A stretch of DNA of 64,000 nt. It comes from Nymphaea colorata. Lineage: Eukaryota; Streptophyta; Magnoliopsida; Nymphaeales; Nymphaeaceae. Under the pieces are notes generated by a model. The model searched no databases, was not told the DNA's origin, and saw only the letters and a list, made by a program, of their open reading frames with translations. The stretch spans positions 22,964,981 to 23,028,980 of the forward strand of contig NC_045147.1 of assembly GCF_008831285.2 (NCBI RefSeq), given 5' to 3'. A program made the translations under genes and the position numbers. Below, one piece after another: positions 36,660-51,923 of the stretch (positions within the stretch are counted from its first letter, which is position 1; each line of letters begins with the position of its first letter).

Positions 36660-38457
36660 CTTGATAAGGTTCATAAGAGATCGTCTTCTTGGAAGGCTTT
36701 CCGACTCTCTTTAGCTGGTCATGTCACCTTAGTATAATTTGTGACTAATTTCATTGCAGTTTATATTATGTAAACTATTAAATTGCCAGTTTCTGTTACT
36801 AACGAAATTGATAGCTTGAATAGAGATTTTCTTTGGGGATCAACGACAAAGAAAAAAAGAGTTCATTTGCTTAATTGGGACACTGTGTGTCGTGTAAAAG
36901 ATAAAGGAAGGCTTGGTATTCGTAAGTTTGCTAATATGAACAAAGCTTTGCTTGTCAAGTTAGGGTGGAAATTGGAAGATGGGGATCAAGGTCTATGCGC
37001 TCGAGTTTTGTGATCAAGTATTTGAAACAATGTTCTTTTTTTCAAGCTCGTATATCACATAATGCTTCTCATACTTGGCGGATTATAATCTCAACCAAAT
37101 CTCTTGTTCATCAAGGTTGTGCTTGAATTGTAGGTGATAGATCAACAACCTTGTTTTGGAAAGATAAATAGCTTGGGGATAAGTTCTTACTTGAGCGCTG
37201 TAATGTTAATTTGTCTGAGGAAGAACATACTAAACATGTTAAGGACTATGTTTCTAACAACAATTGGATTGAGCAGTTGTTAACACTTTTGTCGGCTGAT
37301 ATTAGGAACAACTTTTATTTGTGTAACTTCAACATGATGAGCAAGATAAGAATTTTTGGCAAGCTTCAACTGATGGCAACTTCTCTATTTCTTCTGCTTA
37401 TAAATTGCTTATTGTTGGTGTTCACACACATGACATCTGATCTAAACTATGGAAACTAGATATTCCCCTTCACGTTAAATTCTTTATTTGGTTATTATTT
37501 CATAATCGTCTTCTTACTAGATCTGCTTGTGTACATCGAAATATTTTGACTACTGTAGTTTGTCTTCAGTGTGGTGCTATTGAGGAAAATACTTTGCATG
37601 TCCTCTAAGATTGTAGTTCTTCTCAAGTTATATGGACTGGCTATCATCATGGGGTTAAATTGTTGGAGTTTAATACAGTTACTTTGAAGGTTTGGCTGAG
37701 GAATAATATTTCTAGGTATCGCTTTTTGGTTAACAATATGATTCCTTAACCTATTTTCTTTTGCTTCGCTTGTTGGCATATTTGACAGTGGCGAAATCGA
37801 GTTGTATTTGAAGAAGGTTTTTCTTGGCCTAATGATGTTTTATTTCGCATAGCTGCTTTTATTGGAGAGTTTAGAAATCATATGGCCCAACTTTCATTAT
37901 CCCAATGAAGAGTTCAAACCTTCATTGCATGGATGTCACCTCCATTGGGTTTTGTTAAGTTAAATGTTGATGCGGCTGCTAGAACACATTCAGGAGATTT
38001 AGCGGCTGGTGGTCTATTTCGCAATGATAATAGAGAATGATTATTTGGGTTTACTTGCCGTGCGAGTTAAGGTTATATAACTAAGGCTGAACTTATTGCT
38101 ATTTTTCATTATTTGGAATTGGCTTGGGAGCGTGGCTTTCATAAAGTTATTGTTGAATCAGATTCTTTATTAGCCGTTAACAAGGTTTTAAAGGACCTGC
38201 AGCCTCGTGATCCATTATTCCAGATAGTGAAACAGTGTCAAGAATTGTTGAAACATAATTGGGAGTGTGTCTTATGTCATGCGTACAGAGAAGCTAAGCG
38301 GATTTTCTTGCTTCATGAGCTTTTCAAAGATATTTTGGAGTGGCCATTTTTATCAATCCACGTGGTCATTTGCATCGATTGATTGAAGATGATCACGACC
38401 TTGTGCTATAGTTAGTTAATACGGTTCTAAACCACTCCTTTGTACAAAAAAAAGAGA
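36660..38457 (+). pseudogene. Decayed L1-type LINE, 3' portion (RT end, zf-RVT, RNase H)
   Basis: Segments in order match plant non-LTR elements. First is the end of reverse transcriptase (SSWKAFRLSLAGHVTL, then NEIDSLNRDFLWG and MNKALLVKLGW, about 36670-37010). Next is a zinc-binding-type region (HVKFFIWLLFHNRLLT, CLQCGAIEENTLHVL, about 37470-37620). Last is a plant RNase H (KLNVDAAA about 37959, ELIAI, VIVESDSLLAVN, HAYREAKR to about 38300). Several in-frame stops and frame shifts break it, so it is dead. The 3' end near 38457 has TTTGTACAAAAAAAAG, typical of plant LINE tails. The 5' end, including ORF1, endonuclease and most of RT, is missing. Confidence 0.8.
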
Positions 38458-38459
38458 GA

Positions 38460-39618
38460 TTAAGTCACCATTGATTGTTAATATTCAAGTTTGTTGAACT
38501 TTGCAACTATAAAGTAGCTTCATGGTCCCGTTTCTTGTTATTGCAGGACTAAATAAAGCTTAGTTACCGCTTTACTTGATGCCAATTTTTGAATTATACA
38601 AGTAGTCATGTCATTTTCCAACTTTTTTTTCAAAACATAACAATTAACATAACTGGCTTCAAATCACGAGTCGACCTACCGAGTTACGAGTCAATAATGG
38701 ATGTTAAGTTTGCTCGCAATGTCACAGTTTCATGTAGCTTTCCTATATATTGGGGTCATATTTATGGAACACTTTAAATAAATTGTTAAGCATGTTTTGA
38801 CAGGAACTGATCTTTCACTTACATGTGTAAGTGAAAATAGGGATGTAAGACATGCACTCTCAACTTTCGAAGTTTATACGTTAGAATTTTGAAAAGTAAC
38901 TTGACATAATTCTGTTTACTATGCAAATAAATGATGTTGTGCGAGAATGTATTGCAATTGCATGTATTATACAAACAGATTTAACAAAAGGCTATCTAAA
39001 AATCAAAACCACTTGATGATATCCAATATCAGAAAAAGTCCATGTTGTAGTGTGCAGGATAATTATTGGATGATTAAAATATAAAAATTCATAGTTGAAA
39101 ATATTATAAATAGTACATAAGACCACCACAAACAATCGCCGTATCATAAATCGTGGCTACATCAATTTAGTAACTGCTTTTTACTAACAAATTTTTAAAA
39201 TTTTAACCAATATGCAACATCTGGTAGCATTGAACCGTCCTTCAACATCATATATTTTGCTTGAAAATATAATCTAAAACAAAATATTTGAGTAACAAAA
39301 TATTGAGCCAAAATTTTCAAAAAGTTTTCATGTTTTTGGAGTACCAAATGTCTAGCTTAGACACTTCAAGGTAAGGTTCGACATCAGGCTAGCCTAAGGC
39401 TCGACAAAGTTGAGCTCAGGCTCCTTGAAACCTTTCCCGGGCCATATCAGACTATCCACCCTATACCAGTTCGGTACTCAATTAAATGTCAACTCTTATT
39501 TAAAACTCTTAACTTTATTTTTAATATCTCAAAAAATCAAAGTATTTCTAAGAGTGCCACGAAAAGTTGTTAAAGGAGCAATCAAAACGCACCAAAAATT
39601 TGTATGTCAACATGACGT

Positions 39619-39653
<35 letters not shown>

Positions 39654-40480
39654 AAAATAAAAAATGTTTTTTAAATACATGTACCAAATTGGGACAAGAC
39701 CCCACTACATAGCTATAGCTTAAACCTAACTAATATTCTAGACTACCATCAAGTACCAAATCCCTGTCAAAGGTGACCATAGATAGCCGTCTATCTCTTA
39801 GATCTAGGGTCCAGATCTGCGAGTGCGGTCACCGCCTTGTGTGTAGTTAAGTAAATAACTTGAACTCCGGCCCCGAGTTTCTAAAGGGTAGAGATGTCGG
39901 TCCGGACTTGGAAGTCTATATTATCGTGGTTTTTAAAAAGCTTGATTAAAACAACCTTACGTTCGTTTACTTCCAACCATTTCTTAAGCCGCTCATCACC
40001 AATATATTTAAAGCTAGCATGATTAAATGATGATATTTGGATGTCAAAAAAGATGCTGGAAACATTGTTTTGGCACAAAAATTAAGAAATATATGATATC
40101 CGATATATCACCAATAAAACTTATTTTAAATTCTCCAATTTAATTTTTTTGGGTTTATTCTTCTTATTTAACAACATAATATTGATATTTTTTCGTGTCG
40201 ATTATACGGAGCCGATAAATTACCGAGAGGTGGGTTTTTATGTATGGCGATATTTTGAGGTACGTGGCGAAGAGGATGTCAGCCCTAGTGGTTCGGTCGC
40301 ACGTACGAAGAGAAAACATGCGGCCGCTGCGACTTGAAAGCACAAAATTGAAACAAAGAGAACCAGTTGGGGCCAAGGTTCAATGAAGGGATAACGACCG
40401 TTCGATCTTATCCCACGTCATGAATCCACCTTATCGGACGGCTGAAGAACCTTGAAACCGGAGGGCGCGGGGATCGTGTT
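38460..40480. other. Intergenic region
   Basis: AT-rich, with an (AT)n tract at 39620-39647 and no supported gene. From about 40490 a CT-rich stretch (CTCTCTCTCT around 40535) and a GA-rich stretch just before 40673 look like promoter and leader of the acidic protein gene. Confidence 0.5.
39620..39647. repeat. (AT)n microsatellite
   Basis: About 14 AT units in intergenic DNA. Confidence 0.9.
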
Positions 40481-40672
40481 TGGGAGAGGAGGGAAACAGA
40501 AACTGGCGGTCAGAACCCAACCCATCGTTTCAATCTCTCTCTCTCTCTCTTTTTCCTTCTTTTCTTAAATTATCCAGAAATGAGATGAACGCTGTTCCAG
40601 CTGAGAAGTTCTAGTTTTCTGAATTTCTGGATATTGTTGTGCCTACAGAGAGAGTGAGAGAGAGAGAGGAAA

Positions 40673-42793
40673 ATGGTAACCGTCGATACTAAGCCAGGGA
40701 AGGAGAAGGGAGGGAAACTTTTGAATATGGACGTGGGATATGGTGTTTACGATGACGATGGTGTAGAAGAGGTGGTTGAGTTGATGGAGGATGATGAAGA
40801 AGAAGAGGAGGAAGAAGATGGCAAGGAGGATGATGGTAGTGACGATGATGGTGATGATGAAGATATAGATGATGATGATGATGATGTGGAAGGAGAGGGC
40901 GAGGAGGAGGAAGATGGGGATGATGATGTTGTGGTGCCTAGACCAGGGTTTCCGCAGATTCAGGAAATAGATGGGGAAGATGATGATGAGGACGGTAGTG
41001 AGGATGATGACGGTAGTGATGGAGGTGGTGACGACGACGAAGATGAGGAGGAGGAGGATGATGATGGAGAGGAGGAGGAGGAAGGGGAAGATAGGGATGA
41101 TGATGTGAAGGTGTCCAAAACAGCTGTTCCCGAGATTCATGAGATAGATGATGACGACAGCGATGATGAGGAGGACAATGAGGATGAGGGGGGTGACGGG
41201 GGCGATGATGGTGCCGGCGCTTCTGGTGGTGGTGGTGATGAAGAAGAAGAAGAAGAAGATGATGATGATTCTGGTGATGATGATGTAGGGGAGGTTGATG
41301 AACAAGCCGAGGAAGAAGGGGTGATTTTCTTTTCCGCAGTAGTTTATAATGATTGTTGATATTCATGTGGGTATATGATGAGTTCATGCTTTTCCTCTTT
41401 TGCGCTTCCTTGAGATGGATTATTAAGCGTTATGGTAGCCATGCAAGTATTTTCGTTTTCTCTTTCTTTGTTTTTTCTTATTTCTCCTTCTTTCTCTCTT
41501 TCTGTTATTTTATTTTATTTTAGTGTATGATGGATGGGTGTTGTGGGTAGGCAGACCTTTGCTGTCTCGAGAAAGAGTAAGCAAATAGGGTTAAAGATCT
41601 AGTTCAGAGTAACTTTCTGATGGATGTTGGCTTCTCTTTCTAAAAACAATAACTTTCCCTGTCCTTGAAAAGAAAATACTTCTGCTTTACCTTCCAAGGG
41701 TATTTTACCAAAGGAGCCCTTTTATTTTCTCTTGATATTGGTTTTATTATTTTAGGCAACAAGAAAAATTGAAGTTGGAGGTCAGGATGTTCAGATTCAG
41801 AGAGACATCTCTTGGGATAAAAGGGTAGTCTGCTAAGTCATCTTTGATTATTTGAATAGAAGGAAAATGATTGATGGTAGAAGAATAGGAGAAGATACTC
41901 GTTGGCTTCGGGACTTTTTTTGTTCTGCTAATTCATGGTTTTTATCTTGGTGGTCGGGAGATTGTCATTTGGGTTTCTTCTCCATTTTGGGAAAGAAAAT
42001 ACTGATCTGATTTTTCTTTGTTTTTTTCAGTCTTCAGTTTGTCCTCTTATCCTTTATTTGCAGGTTACTTGAAAGATTTATCTGATCTATATTTTGTTTA
42101 TCTTGTATCTTTTATGTTGAATGAGTTCTAAGGGGAACGCAAGGCCTGAACCCTCTCGAGGCCCTGAGGGTGGCGGTAACACTCTTTTGATTCTTGTAGC
42201 TTCTGCTTGTGCACGGCGACGCTTTTGAAAATTGAACCAGCAGTACCCGTAACTCGGATCCTCCTTGCTATATTTATTGCCCTCGTCATGTGTGCCATGT
42301 GTACTGTTTCTTCGCACGCTATTGTTAATTTCCAAGTCTTTTGTTATATGATTGACGAATGACAATCAACATGTGAATTGCTTCAGACTTTGCTTCTGGA
42401 TTCAAATGCACCTTGCTTGACCCTTCTTTTGATTTTTCTATCTGCAAGAGAACATCAGCTGTTTCAGTTCACCGTTTGATTTTACTTGTGGCTCGGCTGA
42501 TGCCTTTGTCAGTTTTAGCTTACCATCTGTTGCGATGGGTGCAGGAACTAGGAACCGAGTACCTTGTTCGCCCTATAGGCCGTGCTGAGGATGAAGAGGA
42601 TGCTAGTGATTTTGAACCTGGCGAAGAAAACGGCGAGGATGAGGATTTAGACGACGACGAAGATGACGACGACGATGATGATGGCAAGGGAGGCACTTGT
42701 AGTGGAAAAGCTGAAGCTCCGGTTCAGAAGAAGAGGTCTAGAAGTGACAATGGTGTCGAAGGGGAGGATGATGAGAGACCGTCGAAGCGATAA
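40673..42793 (+). CDS. Extremely acidic Asp/Glu-rich nuclear-type protein
   Basis: Two exons (40673-41320 and 42545-42793) join in phase 0 to 298 residues. The first exon is almost wholly Asp/Glu/Gly, broken by two related neutral linkers with PQIQEID (94-100) and PEIHEID (143-149). The second exon starts ELGTEYLVRPIGRAEDEEDASDFE, a segment I recall from a widespread plant family of acidic proteins. It is followed by an acidic run, a basic KKRSR nuclear-localisation-like patch and a C-terminal DDERPSKR. The family is often auto-named VHS3-like because of its acidic tail, which is not evidence of that enzyme. A histone- or RNP-binding chaperone-like role is a guess from composition. A 69-bp in-frame open segment at 41756-41824 with AG and GT borders might be an extra exon. 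Confidence 0.75.
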
Positions 42794-43734
42794 TCTAGTT
42801 TGGTAACAGTTATGTGCAAAGCCTGCACAGTCCCAGGCCAAGCATTCTCGATCCCTCAACACCATGCTATCTGCAGACTCTGCAAAAGTGATAACACAGT
42901 GGTTTCGGGCTGTCTGATGGTAGAACAAGGTCTTTTGTTCCTTGCAGAAGTTGATAAACTCACTTCTTTCCTGTTACTGAGTGTTTAACTGTTACAGTGG
43001 CGCCTGATACTTCACTGCTGGCGCTCTTTGTTTATGTTAACTTCCTTTGTACTATATGCCAATTTCACGGCTTTTTTGAGATGTTTCCTTTCTTCCATTT
43101 CTGTGTTCTCTTTTTGGTCTGCAACGGGGATCTGTTAGTCTATACGAGCACCAATTGCAAATGAGTTGAATATAAAACAATAAAAACATCAAAAGTCTCA
43201 TTGCAGTTGAATCTGGTAGTGCATCAGGAATTGGCAAGATCATCTAACTGGATTTAAGCCTAAAAAATGATTCAGATGTTGGTCTTAATTCAAACACGTT
43301 GGGAAGGAAAATCGAAACGGTAAAACCTCATCTACAATACAATGCACATTTATTCAACTGGAGTTTTTTTTGCTTTCTATCATAACGCCCCCGGTTTGAT
43401 AGTTTGTTTAATCGAGGGATAAATAAGCGAACCCCGATTTCTACGAGGCCAATCTGAACCTGAATCCGAGGGGCGCCTCAATTTGGGTACCGGATAACCT
43501 TAATGGGTAGATCCGATAGGCCCGTTTATACACGGACTCCTTGTAGTCTGATCCGGTTGTAGCGCCGAAATCCAAAGGCCACAGGTCAGTGGCATGTTAG
43601 TAATTCTTCCGAAACCGAAGGGGTAAAGCATCTTTCGCGCTTGGACGAGGGAACGGGGAAGAGGGAGCAGTGCCCCGTTCCCGTCTCTCTTTTAGAAAAC
43701 GAGAGAAGAAGAATCCAGAAAGTTGGAGCAAACA

Positions 43735-43742
43735 AAACCCTA
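43735..43742 (+). promoter_or_regulatory. Telo-box upstream of the helicase
   Basis: AAACCCTA, 180 bp before the start codon, sits inside a small inverted repeat (CAAAACCCTAGTTTTG). Telo-boxes are frequent near starts of plant ribosome-biogenesis and translation genes. Confidence 0.45.
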
Positions 43743-43823
43743 GTTTTGTTTGGTGGCCGAGGTTTTTAGGGCATCTAATCGGAGGAGTTGCAGAGGTTCA
43801 TCCTCTCTCTCTCTCTCTTAGTG

Positions 43824-43831
43824 TAGGGTTT
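43824..43831 (-). promoter_or_regulatory. Second telo-box, opposite orientation
   Basis: TAGGGTTT, the inverse of AAACCCTA, just after a (CT)n tract in the probable leader, about 90 bp before the start codon. Confidence 0.4.
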
Positions 43832-43921
43832 GAGTAGGATCGTTGGGGGTCCTGGTTCTATCCTTTCCGGTCTGTGGCAATCTTGGTTTCCTCTTGCGTC
43901 CTTTCGGGTGTTGGTTTGGCG

Positions 43922-48814
<4,893 letters not shown>

Positions 48815-49752
48815 CTGTAGTGGCCATGTTTGTAGCTGCTTCCATCTACCGAGGGTCCGGGTCCGGGTCCGGCTGGACAGTTTCAAAACTGGTCTTGCCC
48901 ATGGTCTCCTCGTAATGTGGTTGAAGGGGATGATGGACATGAGTGATTATTTCAGCAATTCATCAAACAACCAGGGTGTTCGTAGGTGCCACAACAGCTT
49001 CTTTCATCTGCAAGGCGCTAAGCAATCCTTTCCGGCAAGTTATTTTGTACTACTTTGAGAGATGCAGTCAGAAAATTGTGCTGTAATCCACAGAATATAG
49101 GCGGGACCCTTTTTTTCTTTTTTCCTTCTGATCCTTCCTGGTTACACATAATCTGTTTATATTCGACTTGTGCGCCTTTATTAGCTTTTATTAATTTTAA
49201 GGAGGCTGTAAACTCTTCTTTTTTTTTTTTTTAATTTTTTCCTTTTCTTATTGCTTCTTTAGACGCGAGATATCTATCCTTTTGTGGCCTAGCTGTTGTA
49301 TGCGGAGTAGGAACGGCTAATATTGTTCGTCTCTTGCTTGTATGTAGTTGGTTTTTTTGGACCCATGATTATTCTTAGTGATTAATGCTATAGCCGTGCT
49401 AAAGGTTGTTTCGTGTGCCTTAGAGCACATTTTTCTGCAAATTCGATGGTCGAAGATACGGACGGGCTTCTTGTAGATGATCACCAAGTGCAGTTAAGGC
49501 TTCATGAGAGTAGACTTGACCACAGCCTGAGCGGATCAAGCCCTTGATTGCATGTATTTTCTTGGCTTGTGTTGATCCAGCTTTTTAATAAGCAGAAATT
49601 GAACTGAACGTTTGAGCCGCTTCTGGTAGGTCTTCAGCCGCTTCTGCGAGGGAATATTGGAACTCTACCTCGAGGAGTCATGGATCGTATTCCTATCGAA
49701 CAATTCCATAAATAGTTCTCCCTTCTAAAATTACCTTGCCTTCTCTTCTAAA
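48815..49752. other. Helicase 3' UTR and downstream spacer
   Basis: Starts with the helicase 3' UTR, including (GGGTCC)3 at about 48853-48872. The stretch from the stop to about 48929 is also present in the broken copy at 50184-50388. The rest is T-rich with no gene. It ends where homology to the right arm of the inverted duplication begins. Confidence 0.5.
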
Positions 49753-50183
49753 TCCGAGTCAGATCACAATAATCGAGTGACTAGCAGCCTACCTTTCCTC
49801 TTTGGTTTTCACCTTGTTCAAAGACAATTTTTTAATTGAGTAACAAAAGGGGGGAGGATGAAGAAATTTGCTTGAGATTTAGGCTATTGTGCTCTCATCT
49901 CTAACTACGCAAGGTGGGGAGGACGAAGAACCAATGGGTGCGGGAACGAGTCATACATACTTTTAGCGAAGAATGTTCTTGAAATGACCGGAAACCATTT
50001 TACGGGCAGAAACGAAAAAACAAAAAAAAAAAATTCTTTTGGCCAGCAGAAAACCGGTTGTGTTCTAAAAAATGGCTGAAACATGCATCTGAATTTTCTA
50101 GTGTCACAATGGGCTGACATGGTCAGACAACGGGGTTTGAATCATAGATGGGGCGGTCCATACGCTAAACAAAACTGTTTCTT

Positions 50184-50388
50184 GTACCTCGTTACTATGA
50201 CCTTGCCAACTTCCCCAAATGAGAAGCAAAGCGCGATCTGGAAAAGTTGTACGTTAAGCGGGAGAAGCCAACATTCGGAAGAAGGTTTAGCTGTAGTGGC
50301 CATGTTTGTAGCTGCTTCCATCTACCGAGGGTTGGACAGGCTCAAAACTGGCCTTGCCCATGCTAGCCTCGTAATGTGGTTGAAGGGG
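50184..50388 (+). pseudogene. Duplicated fragment of the helicase last exon and 3' UTR
   Basis: Copies 48696-48929, from the Pro-His-Tyr-Tyr-Asp codons through the stop into the 3' UTR. A Cys codon has become TGA, and a deletion removes part of the Lys/Glu-rich tail (GAGAAAGCAGAAGCC region). It lacks the GGGTCC expansion. It is absent from the right arm, where the flanking sequence is continuous. It cannot encode a helicase domain. Confidence 0.88.
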
Positions 50389-51317
50389 TGTATTTCGGCA
50401 AAGTCCACCTAATTATGCATCTATTCCGCAATTTAAAATGCAAAAAATCGAATTGGTGGCTTTCTTCTGAACCTCCAAGTATCGATCGCGCGTTTTTTAT
50501 CCATCTAAAATCTTATTACAACAAACTTATCTCAGAAAGATTTCTAATGTTTCTAGTTTGAGAGGCGACATTTATACGGTCAGAAGTTTGAACAAGGGGT
50601 ACCATGTCTTTGCTCACTTTAATCGTGTCATAAAGAAATGTTTGCTGGGGCCAAAGTTTTGCGATACCAGGAGTTCTTGCTCCAGGCCTTCTTCATCTGG
50701 TCATTCTCTCGTTCCCCAGTATCTGAAAGTTGGAGAAGTCTCTCTCTCACTCATGAAGTCGGGAAATTTAAACGAGGCTGATTTTGCTCATTTACCACAC
50801 ATAAGTGGTGGAACGCCAGAATACTCTTTGGTGATCTTAGGATTTCACCGGAACAGAGCACCCTTCTTGTACATCTTCCCCGTACAGCTAGAAGAAAGTG
50901 TGTATTTTCCCACCTTTGCTTATTCTTCATTCCCTCGTTTCTTTTCTGTTCTTCTATCATTTAGTATCATTTTTCCGTTTCTCCATCCATAAGTAGGCTA
51001 ACGTGTGTCTGAATTCCAAATCATTTTCCTTGTTCTTTAAAACATTTAAAGGTTGTCGAACGAGAGAGAGAGTATGGAAATCAAACTAGTAATGGAATTA
51101 GCACGATAGATAAGAGGGAGCAGCAACAAACTAACTACTCCCTCTCTATAACAACATATCAAAATACTACAGAAGGACGGCCATGACAAAACGGCAACTC
51201 AGCGAGAGTGCACGAACAAGACCCGTCTCCACATCTTATTCCTCCTACATATCATTACCACCCACTGTCGTCTTCATCACACGCTATGGCTCGGTGATGG
51301 ATATCGCCACCCATTAC

Positions 51318-51813
51318 TTAAGCAACCCTGTCAAACAAATCCAAAGCACAAACAAATCCATGAGTCGTCGAACTAGCCAATACTGTGATTTATCACAGAA
51401 CGCAGGATTCATATCGTTACAACAGTAAATAATGGAGCCATTGGTTGGACTAGGATCACTCACTTGCTGCAGTCGGTGGTAACGCTAGGAACAAAGGAGA
51501 GGTGCACGCCGCAGGAGCCAGGCAGCGAGGCCACCCTTTGGAAGTTGAGATTAGAGACTCCGGACGCGTAGCTCTTGATACAGGCACAGGCGTTTCTCCT
51601 ATCAGCCGGGGCACTAGCAGCTTGGTTGAGAGCATTCACACCAGCACAGCATGGAGCCGGTGCGCGGCCGGCACCGTTGCCTGTAAGGTAGCCGGCGCAT
51701 GGCAAAAGGGACTTGATCACGTCAGGGCATTGAAGGGCCTCGCTTGCAGGAGCCAAGAGCACCATGCAAGCAATGGCGATGCAGATGAAAGTGCGAGCAG
51801 AGAGGCTGGCCAT
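51318..51813 (-). CDS. Type-1 non-specific lipid transfer protein, left copy
   Basis: Secreted lipid carrier of the cell wall or cuticle. Exon 1 is 51813-51464 and exon 2 is 51327-51318, giving 119 residues. A signal peptide spans about 1-26 (ends PASEA). Eight Cys sit at 29, 39, 55, 56, 76, 78, 101 and 115, spaced CX9CX15CCX19CXCX22CX13C, the type-1 pattern; 15 residues before CC is one or two above the commonest value. The C-terminus SKVA is supplied by the classic LTP intron near the stop. The usual PYxIS motif before the last Cys is replaced by LSFVPS. Its twin at 58455-58944 differs by one residue (Gln64 here, Arg there). Confidence 0.9.
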
Positions 51814-51914
51814 GGCGGAATCCGAGCAACACCCTCACACGCTTTGGTCTTACAGACACTGGAAGAGCGAATGATTCGAGGTGTGGTGCGAAGAGGGAGA
51901 CTCCCAGAAGGGTG

Positions 51915-51923
51915 TTTAAATAG
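51915..51923 (-). promoter_or_regulatory. TATA box of the left LTP gene
   Basis: CTATTTAAA on the minus strand, about 100 bp before the start codon. The matching position in the right copy is identical. Confidence 0.6.

Noticed and set aside
40643-41387. Long minus-strand open frames (220 and 149 codons) rich in Ile or His
   Set aside because: They are antisense to the GAT/GAG-rich acidic exon; the composition follows from the codon repeat and no family is recognised.
43874-43921. Upstream in-frame ATG as helicase start
   Set aside because: The added 16 residues do not match the family, whereas the ATG at 43922 gives the expected MATERKRK start.
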